Part shown: in pieces, positions 1 to 9,411 of the stretch
Layout of the letters: each line of letters begins with the position of its first letter
Position numbering within the stretch: position 1 is the stretch's first letter
From: Burkholderia oklahomensis C6786
Lineage (GTDB): Bacteria; Pseudomonadota; Gammaproteobacteria; Burkholderiales; Burkholderiaceae
Length of the DNA stretch: 64,000 bases
Direction of reading: 5' to 3'
Assembly (NCBI RefSeq): GCF_000959365.1
Contig: NZ_CP009556.1
Location: forward strand, 1,984,001-2,048,000
The notes under the pieces: generated by a model
Databases searched by the model: none
What the model saw: only the letters and a program-made list of their open reading frames with translations
Told to the model about the DNA's origin: nothing
Translations under genes and position numbers: made by a program

Positions 1-1815
1 GGCTTCGGGCAGCGTGCGGAACACGCGCTCGATGTCGGGCGCGTAGCGTTCCATGTAGTCGAGGTTCGCGTACTGCGGCGCCTTCACCGCGACCATGATC
101 GAGCCCTGGTCCTCCTGCGGCGCGAGCTCGCGCTTCACGCCGGAGAAGAGCAGCACGATGCCCGCCAGCACGCCGACGCCGATCAGCAGGATCGCCGGCC
201 GCGCGGCGAGGCTCGCGTGCAGGCCGCGGCGGTAGACTTGCGTCACGCGCTCGAGCGTGTGCTCGATCGCCTTCGCGACGCGGCCTTCCGACATCTTGCT
301 CGTCAAGAGCAGCGAGCCGAGCATCGGCGACAGCGTGAGCGCGACGATCCCCGACACGAGCACCGCGCCCGCGAGCGTGAACGCGAACTCCTTGAAGAGC
401 GACCCGGTCAAGCCGCCCATCAGCCCGATCGGCGCGTACACGGAGATCAGCGTCGCCATCATCACGAGCACGGGCGACGCGATCTCGCGCGCGCCGATCA
501 GCGCCGCGCGCGCGGGCGGCTCGCCTTCCTCGATGTGCCGGTGGATGTTCTCGACGACGACGATCGCATCGTCGACGACGAGCCCGATCGCGAGCACCAT
601 CGCGAGCAGCGTCAGCAGGTTCAGCGAGAAGCCCGCGGCGAGCATCAGCGCGGCCGAGCCGACGAGCGACAGCGGGATCGTCAGCACCGGAATGATCACC
701 GCGCGGAACGAGCCGAGGAACAGGAAGATCACGACGACGACGATCGCGATCGCCTCGGCGAGCGTCGAGCGGACCTCGGCGATCGACGCGTTGACGAAGC
801 GCGCGCCATCGAACATGTTCGCGATCTGGATGCTCGCCGGCTTGTTGCGCTCCATCGCGGGCAGCACCGCGTCGACGCCGCGCACGATCTCGAGCGGATT
901 GCCGGCGGGCGTCGCGTTGACCGCGATGTACACCGCGCGGCGGCCGTTCATCAGCGCGCTCGAGTTGTAGTTCTCGCCGCCGATCTCGACCGTCGCGACG
1001 TCCTTCAGCCGCACGAGCCCGCCGCCGTTCGGATCGCTCTTCACGACCATCTCGTTGAACGCGCCGACGTCGGTCAGATCGGTGTTCGCCGAGATGTCGG
1101 CGATCGTGAGCGAACCCTTGACCTGGCCCGGCGCCGCCTGCACGTTGTTCGCGCGGATCGCCGCGGCCACGTCGCCCGCGGACAGCCCGTGCGCGGCGAG
1201 CCGCGTCGCGTCGAGCCAGACCCGCATCGCGAGGTTCTGGCCGCCGAGGATCTCCGCCGACGCGACGCCCGGCACCGTCGTCACGAGCGGCTGCGCGACG
1301 CGCACGACATAGTCGGTGATCTGCGGGATCGACAGCGTGTCGCTCGCGAAGCCGAGGTACATCACCGCGGTCGGCGCGTCGGTCAGCTTCGTGATCACCG
1401 AGTCGTACGCGTCGGCGGGCAGCTTGTACTTCACCTGCTGGACCTTCGCCATCACCTCGGTCATCGCGCGGTCCGCGTTCGCGTTCAGGCGCAGCCGCGC
1501 CTTCACGATGCTCTTGCCCTGCGTGGTCGTCGACGTGATGTACTCGATCCCGTCGGCGGTCGCGATCGATTGCGCGATCGGCGTCGTCACGAAACCCTGC
1601 ATCAGGTCCTGCGATGCGCCGGGGTAGTCGGTCTCGACGCTGATCGTCGCGCTCTCGAGCGCCGGATATTGCCGCACCGGCAGCGACATCAGCGCGCGCA
1701 GGCCGACGAGCAGGATCAGCAGGCTGAGCACGAGCGACAGCACCGGGCGGCGGACGAAGACGTCGGTGAAGCGCGCGCGCGTCGCGCCCGATTCGTGCGG
1801 GGCGCCGGCGTTCAT
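1..1815 (-). CDS. RND efflux pump inner-membrane subunit (HAE1 family), C-terminus outside window
   Basis: Proton-driven inner-membrane transporter of a tripartite drug efflux pump. Reading the minus strand from ATG at 1815 gives 605 codons that run off the left edge, so about 60 percent of a normal ~1030-residue HAE1 protein is present. It opens with a short cytoplasmic tail, FVRRPVLS and the first membrane helix, followed by the porter domain. The TM2-TM6 block includes the proton-relay segment GLVVDDAIVVVENIHRH. The start codon overlaps the adaptor stop (ATGA), so the two are translationally coupled. An HAE1 drug pump of the MexI/AcrB type is the best description; the substrate cannot be told. 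Confidence 0.93.
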   Translation of the reverse strand, partial: MNAGAPHESGATRARFTDVFVRRPVLSLVLSLLILLVGLRALMSLPVRQYPALESATISVETDYPGASQDLMQGFVTTPIAQSIATADGIEYITSTTTQGKSIVKARLRLNANADRAMTEVMAKVQQVKYKLPADAYDSVITKLTDAPTAVMYLGFASDTLSIPQITDYVVRVAQPLVTTVPGVASAEILGGQNLAMRVWLDATRLAAHGLSAGDVAAAIRANNVQAAPGQVKGSLTIADISANTDLTDVGAFNEMVVKSDPNGGGLVRLKDVATVEIGGENYNSSALMNGRRAVYIAVNATPAGNPLEIVRGVDAVLPAMERNKPASIQIANMFDGARFVNASIAEVRSTLAEAIAIVVVVIFLFLGSFRAVIIPVLTIPLSLVGSAALMLAAGFSLNLLTLLAMVLAIGLVVDDAIVVVENIHRHIEEGEPPARAALIGAREIASPVLVMMATLISVYAPIGLMGGLTGSLFKEFAFTLAGAVLVSGIVALTLSPMLGSLLLTSKMSEGRVAKAIEHTLERVTQVYRRGLHASLAARPAILLIGVGVLAGIVLLFSGVKRELAPQEDQGSIMVAVKAPQYANLDYMERYAPDIERVFRTLPEA

Positions 1816-2909
1816 TGCTCGGCTCCCGACGATGCGCCGTCCTCGAGCGCGACCTTCACCTTGTCGCCGGCCGCGAGCCGCACCTGGCCGGACGTGACGA
1901 CGACGTCGCCCGCCCGCAGGCCGTCGGCGATCGCGATGCGGCCGTCGGCGCGCCGGCCGGTGCGCACGGGCTGCAGCCGCACGACGCCGAGGCCGTCGCG
2001 GCCCGGCTTGCCGACGACGAGCACGGATTCGCCGCGCTGCGACGTCTGCACCGCGGTATCGGGCACCGTCAGCGCGCGCTCGCGCGGCGGCAGCTCGAGC
2101 CGCGCCTGGATGAACATGCCCGGGCGCAGCAGATGATCGGGGTTCGCGAGCGTCGCCTGCACGGCGACGTTGCGCGTCTCGGAGCCGACCTGCGGCTCGA
2201 TCGCGGTCACGCGGCCGACGAGCGCGCGGTCCGGATACGCGTCCGTCGCGATCGACACGTTCTGACCGAGGCGCAACTGGCTCAGGTTCTTCTGCGGGAC
2301 CGTGAAGTTCGCGTACAGCGTGTCGAGATCGGTCAGCGTCGCGATCGCGTCGCCCGCGTTCAGATACTGGCCGAGGTTCACGCGGCGCAGGCCGAGCACG
2401 CCGTCGAACGGCGCGCGCACCGCCTTTTGCGTGATCACCGCCTGCGTCTCGCGGATGTCGGCCGCGGCCGCGTCGAAGTCGAAGCGGTGCTGGTCGAAGA
2501 TGTTGCGCGGCTCGGCGCCCGTTTGCGCGAGCGCCTGCGAGCGGTCGAGCTGGCGCTTCGCGAACGCGGCCTTCGCCTGGATCGATGCGAGCTTCGCGCG
2601 CTCCGGCTCGTCGAAGAGCTGGACGATCAACTGGCCCCGGCGGACCGTCGTGCCGGCCTCGAAATGCAGCGCGACGACGCGGCCGGCCGCTTCGGGCGCG
2701 AGCGTCACTTGACGGACCGCGTCGAGCGAGCCGACCGCGTCGAGCGTCACGCGCTCGGGCGCGGCGCGCACGGAGACGGCGGAGACCGTCAGCGGAGGTG
2801 GGGAAGCGAGGGGACGATCGGTGGCCTGCACGCGGCTTTCCCGCCACAGAAACAGCCCGCCGAAAATGAACGCCAACAGCGCCAATGCAAGCAATAGCCG
2901 ACGGCCCAT
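1812..2909 (-). CDS. RND efflux periplasmic adaptor (membrane fusion protein)
   Basis: Periplasmic adaptor linking the downstream RND pump to an outer-membrane channel. The 365-residue protein has an N-terminal membrane anchor (about residues 5-22), then a lipoyl/barrel-sandwich half (GRVVALHFEAGTTVRRGQ), a short helical hairpin, the second lipoyl half (VRAPFDGVLGLRRVNLGQYL) and beta-barrel and membrane-proximal domains. It is the first gene of a minus-strand operon and overlaps the pump gene. No outer-membrane factor gene is visible, though one could lie left of the window. The divergent regulator at 3060 is the obvious candidate controller. Confidence 0.93.
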   Translation of the reverse strand: MGRRLLLALALLAFIFGGLFLWRESRVQATDRPLASPPPLTVSAVSVRAAPERVTLDAVGSLDAVRQVTLAPEAAGRVVALHFEAGTTVRRGQLIVQLFDEPERAKLASIQAKAAFAKRQLDRSQALAQTGAEPRNIFDQHRFDFDAAAADIRETQAVITQKAVRAPFDGVLGLRRVNLGQYLNAGDAIATLTDLDTLYANFTVPQKNLSQLRLGQNVSIATDAYPDRALVGRVTAIEPQVGSETRNVAVQATLANPDHLLRPGMFIQARLELPPRERALTVPDTAVQTSQRGESVLVVGKPGRDGLGVVRLQPVRTGRRADGRIAIADGLRAGDVVVTSGQVRLAAGDKVKVALEDGASSGAEQ

Positions 2910-3009
2910 GGAAATCTCTCAGTCATTTTGTAAGAATCGCGGACATGATTTGTCTGACGACGGAATAAGTCAAGCATATCCTTGGTTTATTTGGGTGATT
3001 TGCCCAGGT

Positions 3010-3039
3010 GGCTTGCGCGATCGTTGCATTGCGCAAGCC
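3010..3039. promoter_or_regulatory. Inverted repeat between adaptor and divergent regulator, candidate operator
   Basis: GGCTTGCGC (3010-3018) and GCGCAAGCC (3031-3039) form an exact 9-bp inverted repeat with a 12-base spacer. It lies in the 150-base divergent intergenic region, ending 20 bases before the regulator start. The position suits autoregulation and control of the efflux operon. A role as operator is inference from symmetry and position; it could also form an RNA hairpin. Confidence 0.45.
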
Positions 3040-3059
3040 GGGCGTTTGATAATGCGGCG

Positions 3060-3758
3060 ATGGACGATATTTTTTCGAAGCAGGAAATTCCGGTCTCCGA
3101 GCGCGTGCTGAACGTGCTGAAGCGGCGCGGCCCGTTGCAGGCGGCCGAGCTCGGCACGTTTCTCGGCACGACCGCCGAGGCCGCGCGGCAGCAGTTGAAG
3201 AAGCTCGAGGCGGACGGGCTCGTCGAGGCGGAGAACGTGCCGCAGGGCGTCGGGCGGCCGGCGCGGGTCTGGCGGCTCACGACGCTCGGCCACGGCCATT
3301 TCCCGGACGCGCACGCGGACATGACGGTCGACCTGATCCGCATCATCCGCACGACGCTCGGCCAGCCGACGCTCGATCTCCTGATCTCCGCACGCGAGAC
3401 GGAGATGCGCCGCACGTATGCGCAGACGCTCGCCGGCGTGACGGACCCGGAGACGCGGATCGCGCGGCTCGCGGAGCTTCGCGACAGGGAAGGCTATTTC
3501 GCCGAATGGTCGCGCGCGCCCGACGGCGACGGCTGGCTCTTCATCGAGAACCACTGTCCGATCTGCGCGGCCGCGACCGCGTGCCAGGGGTTCTGCCGGT
3601 CGGAGCTCGAGATCTTCCGCGAGATGCTCGGCGATGCGCTGTCGATCGAGCGCATCGAGCACATTCCGGTCGGCGCGCGGCGCTGCGCGTATCGGATTCG
3701 GTCGTGCGTCGGCGGTGCGCGGCGGGAAGGGACGGCCGCGCCTTCGCGCGGCGAATGA
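3060..3758 (+). CDS. HTH transcriptional regulator with C-terminal cysteine cluster
   Basis: Predicted DNA-binding regulator of 232 residues. Residues about 10-75 form a winged helix-turn-helix of the ArsR/DeoR type (LKRRGPLQAAELGTFLGTTA, then REAARQQLKKL-like recognition region). The C-terminal half carries C166-x2-C169-x5-C175-x3-C179 and a later Cys. This layout recalls SufR-type regulators that bind an iron-sulfur cluster. The start at 3060 is chosen because the HTH begins just after it; an upstream in-frame start would run through the inverted repeat. It is divergent from the RND adaptor, so it probably regulates that pump, possibly in response to redox stress or metal. The metal or cluster ligand is inferred. 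Confidence 0.8.
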   Translation: MDDIFSKQEIPVSERVLNVLKRRGPLQAAELGTFLGTTAEAARQQLKKLEADGLVEAENVPQGVGRPARVWRLTTLGHGHFPDAHADMTVDLIRIIRTTLGQPTLDLLISARETEMRRTYAQTLAGVTDPETRIARLAELRDREGYFAEWSRAPDGDGWLFIENHCPICAAATACQGFCRSELEIFREMLGDALSIERIEHIPVGARRCAYRIRSCVGGARREGTAAPSRGE

Positions 3759-4018
3759 CCGGGCGCCGCGCGGCTCGTCGAGCGCTTCCGCGGCCGCCGC
3801 TCGATCCGCAAGCGAACGCCTGACGCCAGTGCGCCGCGACAAGCGGCGCGCGCGGACGACGCCGATCGATGAGCCGCCGCCTAACTCGCCTAACTCGCCC
3901 GACTCGCGCGGCCGCGTCGAAGCGAGGGACGCGACCGGCACGCCGAATGAAAGAAGACGAAGCAGCCGGCCGTCTCGCGAACCGGCAACGCGCCGGCCGG
4001 CGATGCGCTCGCGCGCGC

Positions 4019-5773
4019 CTAGCGCGTCGCCGCGCGCAGGAACTGCCCCGAGCGCCGCGTTTCGCCGTAGCCGTCGGCGAACGCGCCGTCGCGATACACG
4101 ATCTGCCCATTGACGAGCGTCGCCGCGATCGCCGCGCCGCTGCGGTTCACGAGCCGGCGCAGCCCGCCGAACACGGCCATGTCTTCCTCGTGATACGCGT
4201 CGACCGACGCGTCGAGATGCTCGGGATCGACGATCGCGATATCCGCGCGATCGCCGGCGCGCAGCGTGCCGGCGTCGATCCCGAAGTACGCGGCGAGCTC
4301 GCCCGTCACGCGATGCACCGCCTGCCGCATCGACATGAACGGCCGCCCGGCGCGCTCGGCTTCGCGCACGCGGCGCAGGAAGCGCACCGGCGCGTTGTAG
4401 AACGCCATGTTGCGCAGATGCGCGCCCGAATCGGCGAAGCCGATCTGCAACGCGGGATTCGTCGCGATCCGGTCGAGCACGTCCGCGCGGTGATTCGCGA
4501 TCGTCATGCACCAGCGCACCTTCTGGCCGTACGCGACGACGAGATCGAGGAGCGCATCGGCCGGGTGGATTCCGCGCTCGTCCGCGACCTGGCCGAACGA
4601 CTTGCCGACGACCGATTCGTCCGGACAGCCGACGATCCGCGTGTCGTACAGGTCGCGCGTCCAGAGCCGCAGGTCGAGCCCCCTGGCGACCTGCTTGCGG
4701 AACTGACGCCGGTAGCCTTCGTTCTGCAGCAGCTTGTTGCGCTCGAGCGCATCGTTCAGATGCAGCGCCGCGCGGCCCGCGCCGAATTCCTCGAAGATCA
4801 CGAAATCGATGCCGTCCGCATAGACCTCGAACGGCACCGGCAGATGCTGCCAGACGAGCTCGCCGCGAAAGAGGGCGTTCGCGAGCCGCACGCCGCCGAG
4901 CTGCACGTCGATGGTGCCGCGCGGCGCCGCCTTGCTGTCGGCCGCGACGAGGAGCGACGTGCGCAGCGGCTTGCGCACGAAGTAGCCGCAGCTCTCGGCC
5001 ATGAAGAGCAGGCCGTTCAGCGGATTCGTCGTGTTCGGCGCGCTTTGCAGCACGCGGCCGCGGCGGCGCAGCAAGCGGTTCAGGCGCCGGTACTCGCGCC
5101 ACGTCGCGAACGTCGACGGCAGCGACTTCGACCGGTAGCGCTCGCCGTCGAGCTTGTCCCACGGCGTCGTCATCGACGACAGCCCGAGGAAGCCCGCGTC
5201 GAGCGCGTCGTCGAGCAGCCGCTCCATCCTTTGCAGATCCGCTTCGTCCGGGCGCACGCGCTCGTCGACCGCCCGCCCGAGTCCGAGCACGTACGTACGC
5301 AGATCCGAATGGCCGAGAAACGCGGCGACGTTCGGGCCGAGCGGCAGCGATTCGAGATGGCGGACGTACGCGGCCGCCGTGTCCCACGTCTTCACGCGCG
5401 ACAGCACCGCGAGCATCTGCTCGCGCGGCAGCGCCTCGACGCGGCTGAAGAGATCGGTGCAATCGAGCGCGTCCGCGTGGACCGTCGACAGCGAGCACGA
5501 GCCGAGAAAGACGCTCGTCACACCGTGCCGCACCGATTCGGGCAGCCCCGGCGACACGAGGATCTCGGCGTCGTAATGCGTGTGGATGTCGACGAAGCCG
5601 GGCATCACCCATTTGCCGGCCGCGTCGATCACGTTTGCGCCGTCGGCCGCGAGCGGCGCGTCGGACACCGTCTCGACGCGGCCGTCGCGAATGCCGAGGT
5701 CGCGCGCGCGGGGCTCGGCGCCCGTGCCGTCGAACCACAGGCCGTTCTGGATGATCGTGTCGTAACGCGCCAT
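4019..5773 (-). CDS. N-acyl-D-amino-acid deacylase family amidohydrolase
   Basis: Cytoplasmic metal-dependent amidohydrolase of 584 residues, the size expected for the D-aminoacylase family (hydrolysis of N-acyl-D-amino acids or related amides). The N-terminal small beta domain (TIIQNGLWFDGTG) leads into the TIM-barrel metal motif PGFVDIHTHYDAE near residues 58-70. Later features include GHSDLRTYV and FADSGAHLRNMAFYN, where the Asp-x-x-x-His pattern is typical of metal binding in this family. The C-terminus ends in a beta domain with GDRADIAIVDPEHL. It is monocistronic on the minus strand. The exact acyl and amino acid substrate cannot be assigned. Confidence 0.85.
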   Translation of the reverse strand: MARYDTIIQNGLWFDGTGAEPRARDLGIRDGRVETVSDAPLAADGANVIDAAGKWVMPGFVDIHTHYDAEILVSPGLPESVRHGVTSVFLGSCSLSTVHADALDCTDLFSRVEALPREQMLAVLSRVKTWDTAAAYVRHLESLPLGPNVAAFLGHSDLRTYVLGLGRAVDERVRPDEADLQRMERLLDDALDAGFLGLSSMTTPWDKLDGERYRSKSLPSTFATWREYRRLNRLLRRRGRVLQSAPNTTNPLNGLLFMAESCGYFVRKPLRTSLLVAADSKAAPRGTIDVQLGGVRLANALFRGELVWQHLPVPFEVYADGIDFVIFEEFGAGRAALHLNDALERNKLLQNEGYRRQFRKQVARGLDLRLWTRDLYDTRIVGCPDESVVGKSFGQVADERGIHPADALLDLVVAYGQKVRWCMTIANHRADVLDRIATNPALQIGFADSGAHLRNMAFYNAPVRFLRRVREAERAGRPFMSMRQAVHRVTGELAAYFGIDAGTLRAGDRADIAIVDPEHLDASVDAYHEEDMAVFGGLRRLVNRSGAAIAATLVNGQIVYRDGAFADGYGETRRSGQFLRAATR

Positions 5774-5935
5774 CTGGGGTGTCTCCGTTTCGTGTTCTGG
5801 ACGGCCGGGCGCGTGCGCCGCGTCGCGCTCGGCGCGCGTTCCGGGCCGGTGTTGCGGGCGATGCGGGCCGCCCGCCGGTTCGCCGGACGGTCGGCATCAT
5901 TTGCGGTGGCCGTCGTGCGTCACCAAAACGTTACA

Positions 5936-5949
5936 TTGATCGATGTCAA
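5936..5949. promoter_or_regulatory. FNR/ANR-like box (9 of 10 conserved positions)
   Basis: TTGATCGATGTCAA matches the FNR consensus TTGAT-N4-ATCAA at nine of ten positions. It lies 163 bases before the minus-strand amidohydrolase start at 5773 and about 490 bases before the exporter operon, so its target is unclear. This is the weakest of the FNR-like sites by position. Confidence 0.35.
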
Positions 5950-6362
5950 GATGAAATGCAATCGAGCGATGCTTCGAGTCGGAGCCGCCCGAATTGCAAG
6001 CGCCGGGTACGGTCGATGACGAAGCGTGTCGGTGCGGGCGGCTGCGAGGCGGACAAAGCGGACAAGGCGTTCGGATGTTGCGGCGCGCCATCCCGTCGTC
6101 CTTCGCCGTCGCGCTTCATCGCCGTGTTCCGTCGAGGCCCGGTCGGCATTCGCACGGCTTGCCGCGCTCGATCGTCGCGTGGCGACGCAGCATGCACGGC
6201 GAACGTTCGCCCCTGGCGCGACGCACATGCCGCCGCATGACGCGATGAAGGTAGCGCCGCCATTCGCCCGATCGGCGCAAACACATGGAGGCGCTACCGT
6301 CGCGGCGCCGGACGCCGGGGCCGCGTTCGCCGCCCGTCCCGTCGCCGGCGCCGGCACGCCCG

Positions 6363-6376
6363 TTGACCCGCATCAA
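6363..6376. promoter_or_regulatory. FNR/ANR-like box before the ABC exporter operon
   Basis: TTGACCCGCATCAA matches TTGAT-N4-ATCAA at nine of ten positions. A TAGAGT -10-like hexamer at 6398-6403 has the spacing expected if the box sits near -41.5, the class II FNR arrangement. The first gene starts at 6441. Confidence 0.6.
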
Positions 6377-6440
6377 AGATCGCCGCGACCGCGAACGTAG
6401 AGTAGTCGCATCGTCCCGCCGCCGCTCCCCGCGATTCACG

Positions 6441-7433
6441 ATGCCGCACAACCGCCGCCTTCGCCTCACGCTGGCCGTCGCGCTCGCCGCCGCCGCGGCG
6501 CTCGGCTATGCGGCGCTGCGCTGGCCCGCGCTGTTCGGCTCGAGCGAGCCGCCGTCGCGGATCGTCGTGTCGGGCAACATCGAGGCGCACGAAAGCGTGC
6601 TGAGCTTCACGCAGGTCCAGGCGCCGATCGTCTATCTGCCGTTCGACGAAGGCGCGCGCGTCGCGCGCGGCACCGTGCTCGCGCGCGTCGACGATCGCCT
6701 GTACCGGCGCCAGACCGACATCGACCGCGCGAACGTCGACGTGCAGACCGCGCAGGTCGAAGCGAACCGCAGCAACGTCGCGGCGCTCGAGCACGGCGTC
6801 GTCAGCGACCGCTTCGACCTGGCCGAAAAGCAGCGCGACTTCGCGCGCGCCGACACGCTCGCGCGGCAATCGGCGGTGTCGCAGCAATCGCGCGACCTCG
6901 CGCAGACGGCCGAGCGCCAATCCGCCGCGGCGCTCGCGCGCGACCAGGCGCTTCTCGCCGCCGCGCGCAACGACGTCGCGCTCGCCGCCGCGAACGTGAC
7001 GGCCGCGCAGGCGAAGCGCAAGCTCGACGAGACAACGCTGTCGTACGCGGCGCTCGCCGCGCCGTTCGACGGCGTGATTTCGGTGCGGCACGCGGAGCTC
7101 GGTCAGCTCGCGGGGCCGGGCGTCGCGATCTTCACGATTGCCGAGCTCGATCACGTGTGGTTGCGCGCGTACGTGAACGAGCCCGACGTCGGGCGCATCC
7201 GGATCGGCGAGGCGGTCGACGTGCGCACCGACGCGTATCCGTCCGCCGTCTACCGCGGCCGGATCAGCTTCGTGTCGCCGCAGGCCGAGTTCACGCCGAA
7301 AACGGTCGAGACGCACGAGGAGCGGATCACGCAGGTCTACCGGATCCGCATCGACATCGACAATCCGACGCACGAGCTGTTGCCCGGCATGCCCGCCGAC
7401 GCGACGATCGCCGCGATCGCGAGCGGCCGATGA
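6441..7433 (+). CDS. HlyD/YbhG-like periplasmic adaptor of an ABC exporter
   Basis: Membrane-anchored adaptor protein of 330 residues for the ABC exporter encoded directly downstream. It has an N-terminal signal anchor (LTLAVALAAAAALGYAAL), a first lipoyl half with VSGNIEAHES, a long coiled-coil hairpin rich in Ala, Gln and Arg (about residues 90-190), and the second half FDGVISVRHAELGQLAGPG. The start at 6441 places the hydrophobic anchor at the very N-terminus; farther upstream starts would add an Arg/Pro-rich tail. Gene order adaptor, ATPase, ATPase, permease, permease matches YbhG-F-S-R and YhiI-RbbA systems. It ends overlapping the first ATPase (ATGA). Confidence 0.9.
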   Translation: MPHNRRLRLTLAVALAAAAALGYAALRWPALFGSSEPPSRIVVSGNIEAHESVLSFTQVQAPIVYLPFDEGARVARGTVLARVDDRLYRRQTDIDRANVDVQTAQVEANRSNVAALEHGVVSDRFDLAEKQRDFARADTLARQSAVSQQSRDLAQTAERQSAAALARDQALLAAARNDVALAAANVTAAQAKRKLDETTLSYAALAAPFDGVISVRHAELGQLAGPGVAIFTIAELDHVWLRAYVNEPDVGRIRIGEAVDVRTDAYPSAVYRGRISFVSPQAEFTPKTVETHEERITQVYRIRIDIDNPTHELLPGMPADATIAAIASGR

Positions 7434-8383
7434 GCGCGTCCGATGCCGCCGGAGCCTCGTCCGCGCCGACCGTGCGCGTCGAGCATGTCGCGCGCCGCTT
7501 CGGCGCGCTCGACGCGGTGCGCGACGTGAGCTTCGCGGTCGCGCGCGGCGAGATCTTCGGGCTCGTCGGCCCGGACGGCGCGGGCAAGACGACGCTGATG
7601 CGGATGCTCGCGGGCGTGCTGCGCCCGGACGCGGGCCGCATCGAGCTCGACGGCATCGACGTGATCGCCGACCCCGAGCGCGCGAAGATCGCGCTCAGCT
7701 ACATGCCGCAGCGCTTCGGGCTGTACGAGGACCTGACTGTCGACGAGAACGTGTTCTTCTACGGCGAGCTGTTCGAGGTGCCGCGCGCGCGCTATCGCGC
7801 CGATCTCGCCGAGCTGCTCGCCGCGGCGGGCCTCGAGCCGTTCAGGCGGCGGCTCGCCGGCCAGTTGTCGGGCGGGATGAAGCAGAAGCTCGGGCTCGTC
7901 TGCGCGCTGATCCACCGGCCGAACGTGCTGCTGCTCGACGAGCCGACGACGGGCGTCGATCCGGTGTCGCGGCGCGACTTCTGGGCGATCCTGTACCGGC
8001 TGCGCGAGGCGGGCGTGACGATCGTGATGTCGACCGCGTACATGGACGAGGCGGAGCGCTGCTCGCGGCTCGCGCTGCTGCACGCGGGCGTCGTGCGGCG
8101 GTGCGATACGCCGCAGCGGCTGAAGCAGTCGATGCGGGGCGCGCTCGTCGCGGTGGGCGGCGGCGATCCGCGCGCGATCCGCGACGCGCTCGCCGATGCG
8201 CCCGGCGTGCTCGGCGCGCTGCTGATGGGCGATCGCGTGCACGTGCGGGTCGACGACGCGCAGCGGCGCGCGCCCGAGCTCGCCGCGCGGCTCGCGGCGC
8301 GCGCAATCGCGCATGCGCCGATCGTCGCGATCGAGCCCGGCATCGAGGACGCGTTCGTCGCGCTCGTCGGAGACGCGGGATGA
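7430..8383 (+). CDS. ABC transporter ATP-binding protein (YbhF N-half-like)
   Basis: Cytoplasmic ATPase of 317 residues that powers the adjacent ABC-2 permeases. Walker A is GPDGAGKTTLMRML (near residue 50), the signature motif is LSGGMKQKLGL and Walker B is LLLDEPTTGVDP. The C-terminal ~90 residues form the extension typical of ABC-2 drug-exporter ATPases. Walker A has Asp where most relatives have Asn (GPNGAGKT), as in YbhF-type N-terminal halves. It overlaps the genes on both sides by 4 bases, so the operon is tightly coupled. YbhF carries both nucleotide-binding domains in one chain; here they are two proteins. Confidence 0.93.
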   Translation: MSASDAAGASSAPTVRVEHVARRFGALDAVRDVSFAVARGEIFGLVGPDGAGKTTLMRMLAGVLRPDAGRIELDGIDVIADPERAKIALSYMPQRFGLYEDLTVDENVFFYGELFEVPRARYRADLAELLAAAGLEPFRRRLAGQLSGGMKQKLGLVCALIHRPNVLLLDEPTTGVDPVSRRDFWAILYRLREAGVTIVMSTAYMDEAERCSRLALLHAGVVRRCDTPQRLKQSMRGALVAVGGGDPRAIRDALADAPGVLGALLMGDRVHVRVDDAQRRAPELAARLAARAIAHAPIVAIEPGIEDAFVALVGDAG

Positions 8384-9411
8384 CGCGCGCGACGAAACCG
8401 CCCGCGGCGGGCTCGCCGGGCGCCGCCGCCGCCGCGAACGCGGGCACGAATGCGAACGCGGCCGCGCCCGACGGCGTCGTCGTCGCGCGCGGCCTGACGA
8501 AGCGCTTCGGCGCGTTCACCGCGGTCGACGCGCTCGACCTGTCGATCACGCGCGGCGAAGTGGTCGGCTTCATCGGCCCGAACGGCGCGGGCAAATCGAC
8601 GACGATCCGGCTGCTGTGCGGGCTCTTCGCGCCGAGCGCGGGCAGCGCGACGGTCGCGGGCTTCGACGTGCGCACCGAAGCCGAATCGGTGCGCGCGCAC
8701 ATCGGCTACATGTCGCAGAAATTCTCGCTGTACGGCGATCTGACGTGCCGCGAAAACCTGCGTTTCTTCGCCGGCATCTACCGGGTGCCGCGCGACGCGA
8801 TCGACGAGCGGATTCGTTTCGCGATCGAGACGGCGGGCCTCGAAGGCCGCGAGGACGCGCTCGTGCGCACGCTCGCGGGCGGCTGGCGGCAGCGGCTCGC
8901 GCTCGGCTGCGCGATCCTGCATCGGCCGCCCGTGCTGTTTCTCGACGAGCCGACATCCGGCGTCGAGCCGCAGGCGCGCCGGCGCTTCTGGGATCTCATT
9001 CACCGGCTCGCGGCCGACGGCGTGACAGTGCTCGTGTCGACGCACTACATGGACGAGGCCGAGTATTGCAACCGGATCGCGCTGATCGACGCGGGCCGGC
9101 TGATCGCGATCGGCAGCCCGGGCGAGCTGCGCGAGCGCGAATTGGGCGGCGCGCTGTTCGAGCTTGCGTGCGCACCGCTCGGCGAGGCGGTCGCCGTGCT
9201 GCGCGGCGCGCGCGGCGTGCTCGACGCGTCGATCTTCGGCGACCGGCTGCACGTGCTCGTCGCCGACGGCGCGCGGGCGGGCGCGCTGCGCGACGCGCTC
9301 GCCGCCGCGCGCATCGAGGCGGGCGAGCCGCAGCCGATCCGCCCGAGCCTCGAAGACGTGTTCGTGCAGCTCGTCACGCGCGTCGAGCAGCGCAAGCGGA
9401 GCGCGGCATGA
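8380..9411 (+). CDS. ABC transporter ATP-binding protein (YbhF C-half-like)
   Basis: Second ATPase of the exporter, 343 residues. A low-complexity Ala/Gly/Asn N-terminus of about 30 residues precedes the ATPase core. Walker A is GPNGAGKSTTIRLL, and Walker B is LFLDEPTSGVEP. The signature region reads LAGGWRQRLAL rather than LSGGxxQ, a change also typical of the second half of YbhF/RbbA-type proteins. The two ATPases are unlike enough to form an asymmetric heterodimer with one stronger site, which is inference from the motifs. The start overlaps the preceding stop and the stop overlaps the following start. Confidence 0.93.
   Translation: MTRATKPPAAGSPGAAAAANAGTNANAAAPDGVVVARGLTKRFGAFTAVDALDLSITRGEVVGFIGPNGAGKSTTIRLLCGLFAPSAGSATVAGFDVRTEAESVRAHIGYMSQKFSLYGDLTCRENLRFFAGIYRVPRDAIDERIRFAIETAGLEGREDALVRTLAGGWRQRLALGCAILHRPPVLFLDEPTSGVEPQARRRFWDLIHRLAADGVTVLVSTHYMDEAEYCNRIALIDAGRLIAIGSPGELRERELGGALFELACAPLGEAVAVLRGARGVLDASIFGDRLHVLVADGARAGALRDALAAARIEAGEPQPIRPSLEDVFVQLVTRVEQRKRSAA

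Larger units (their letters stand above)
5774..6440. other. Intergenic region with two FNR-like boxes, no gene seen
   Basis: I see no convincing gene in this 667-base stretch. Open frames here are GC-driven and lack ribosome sites or recognisable protein features. It contains two FNR/ANR-like palindromes, at 5936-5949 and 6363-6376; the second is placed to drive the exporter operon that starts at 6441. Confidence 0.6.

Noticed and set aside
2970..5900. A very long open frame overlapping the amidohydrolase and regulator on other frames
   Set aside because: Composition is Arg/Ala/Gly-rich without motifs; it is a GC-driven shadow of real genes.
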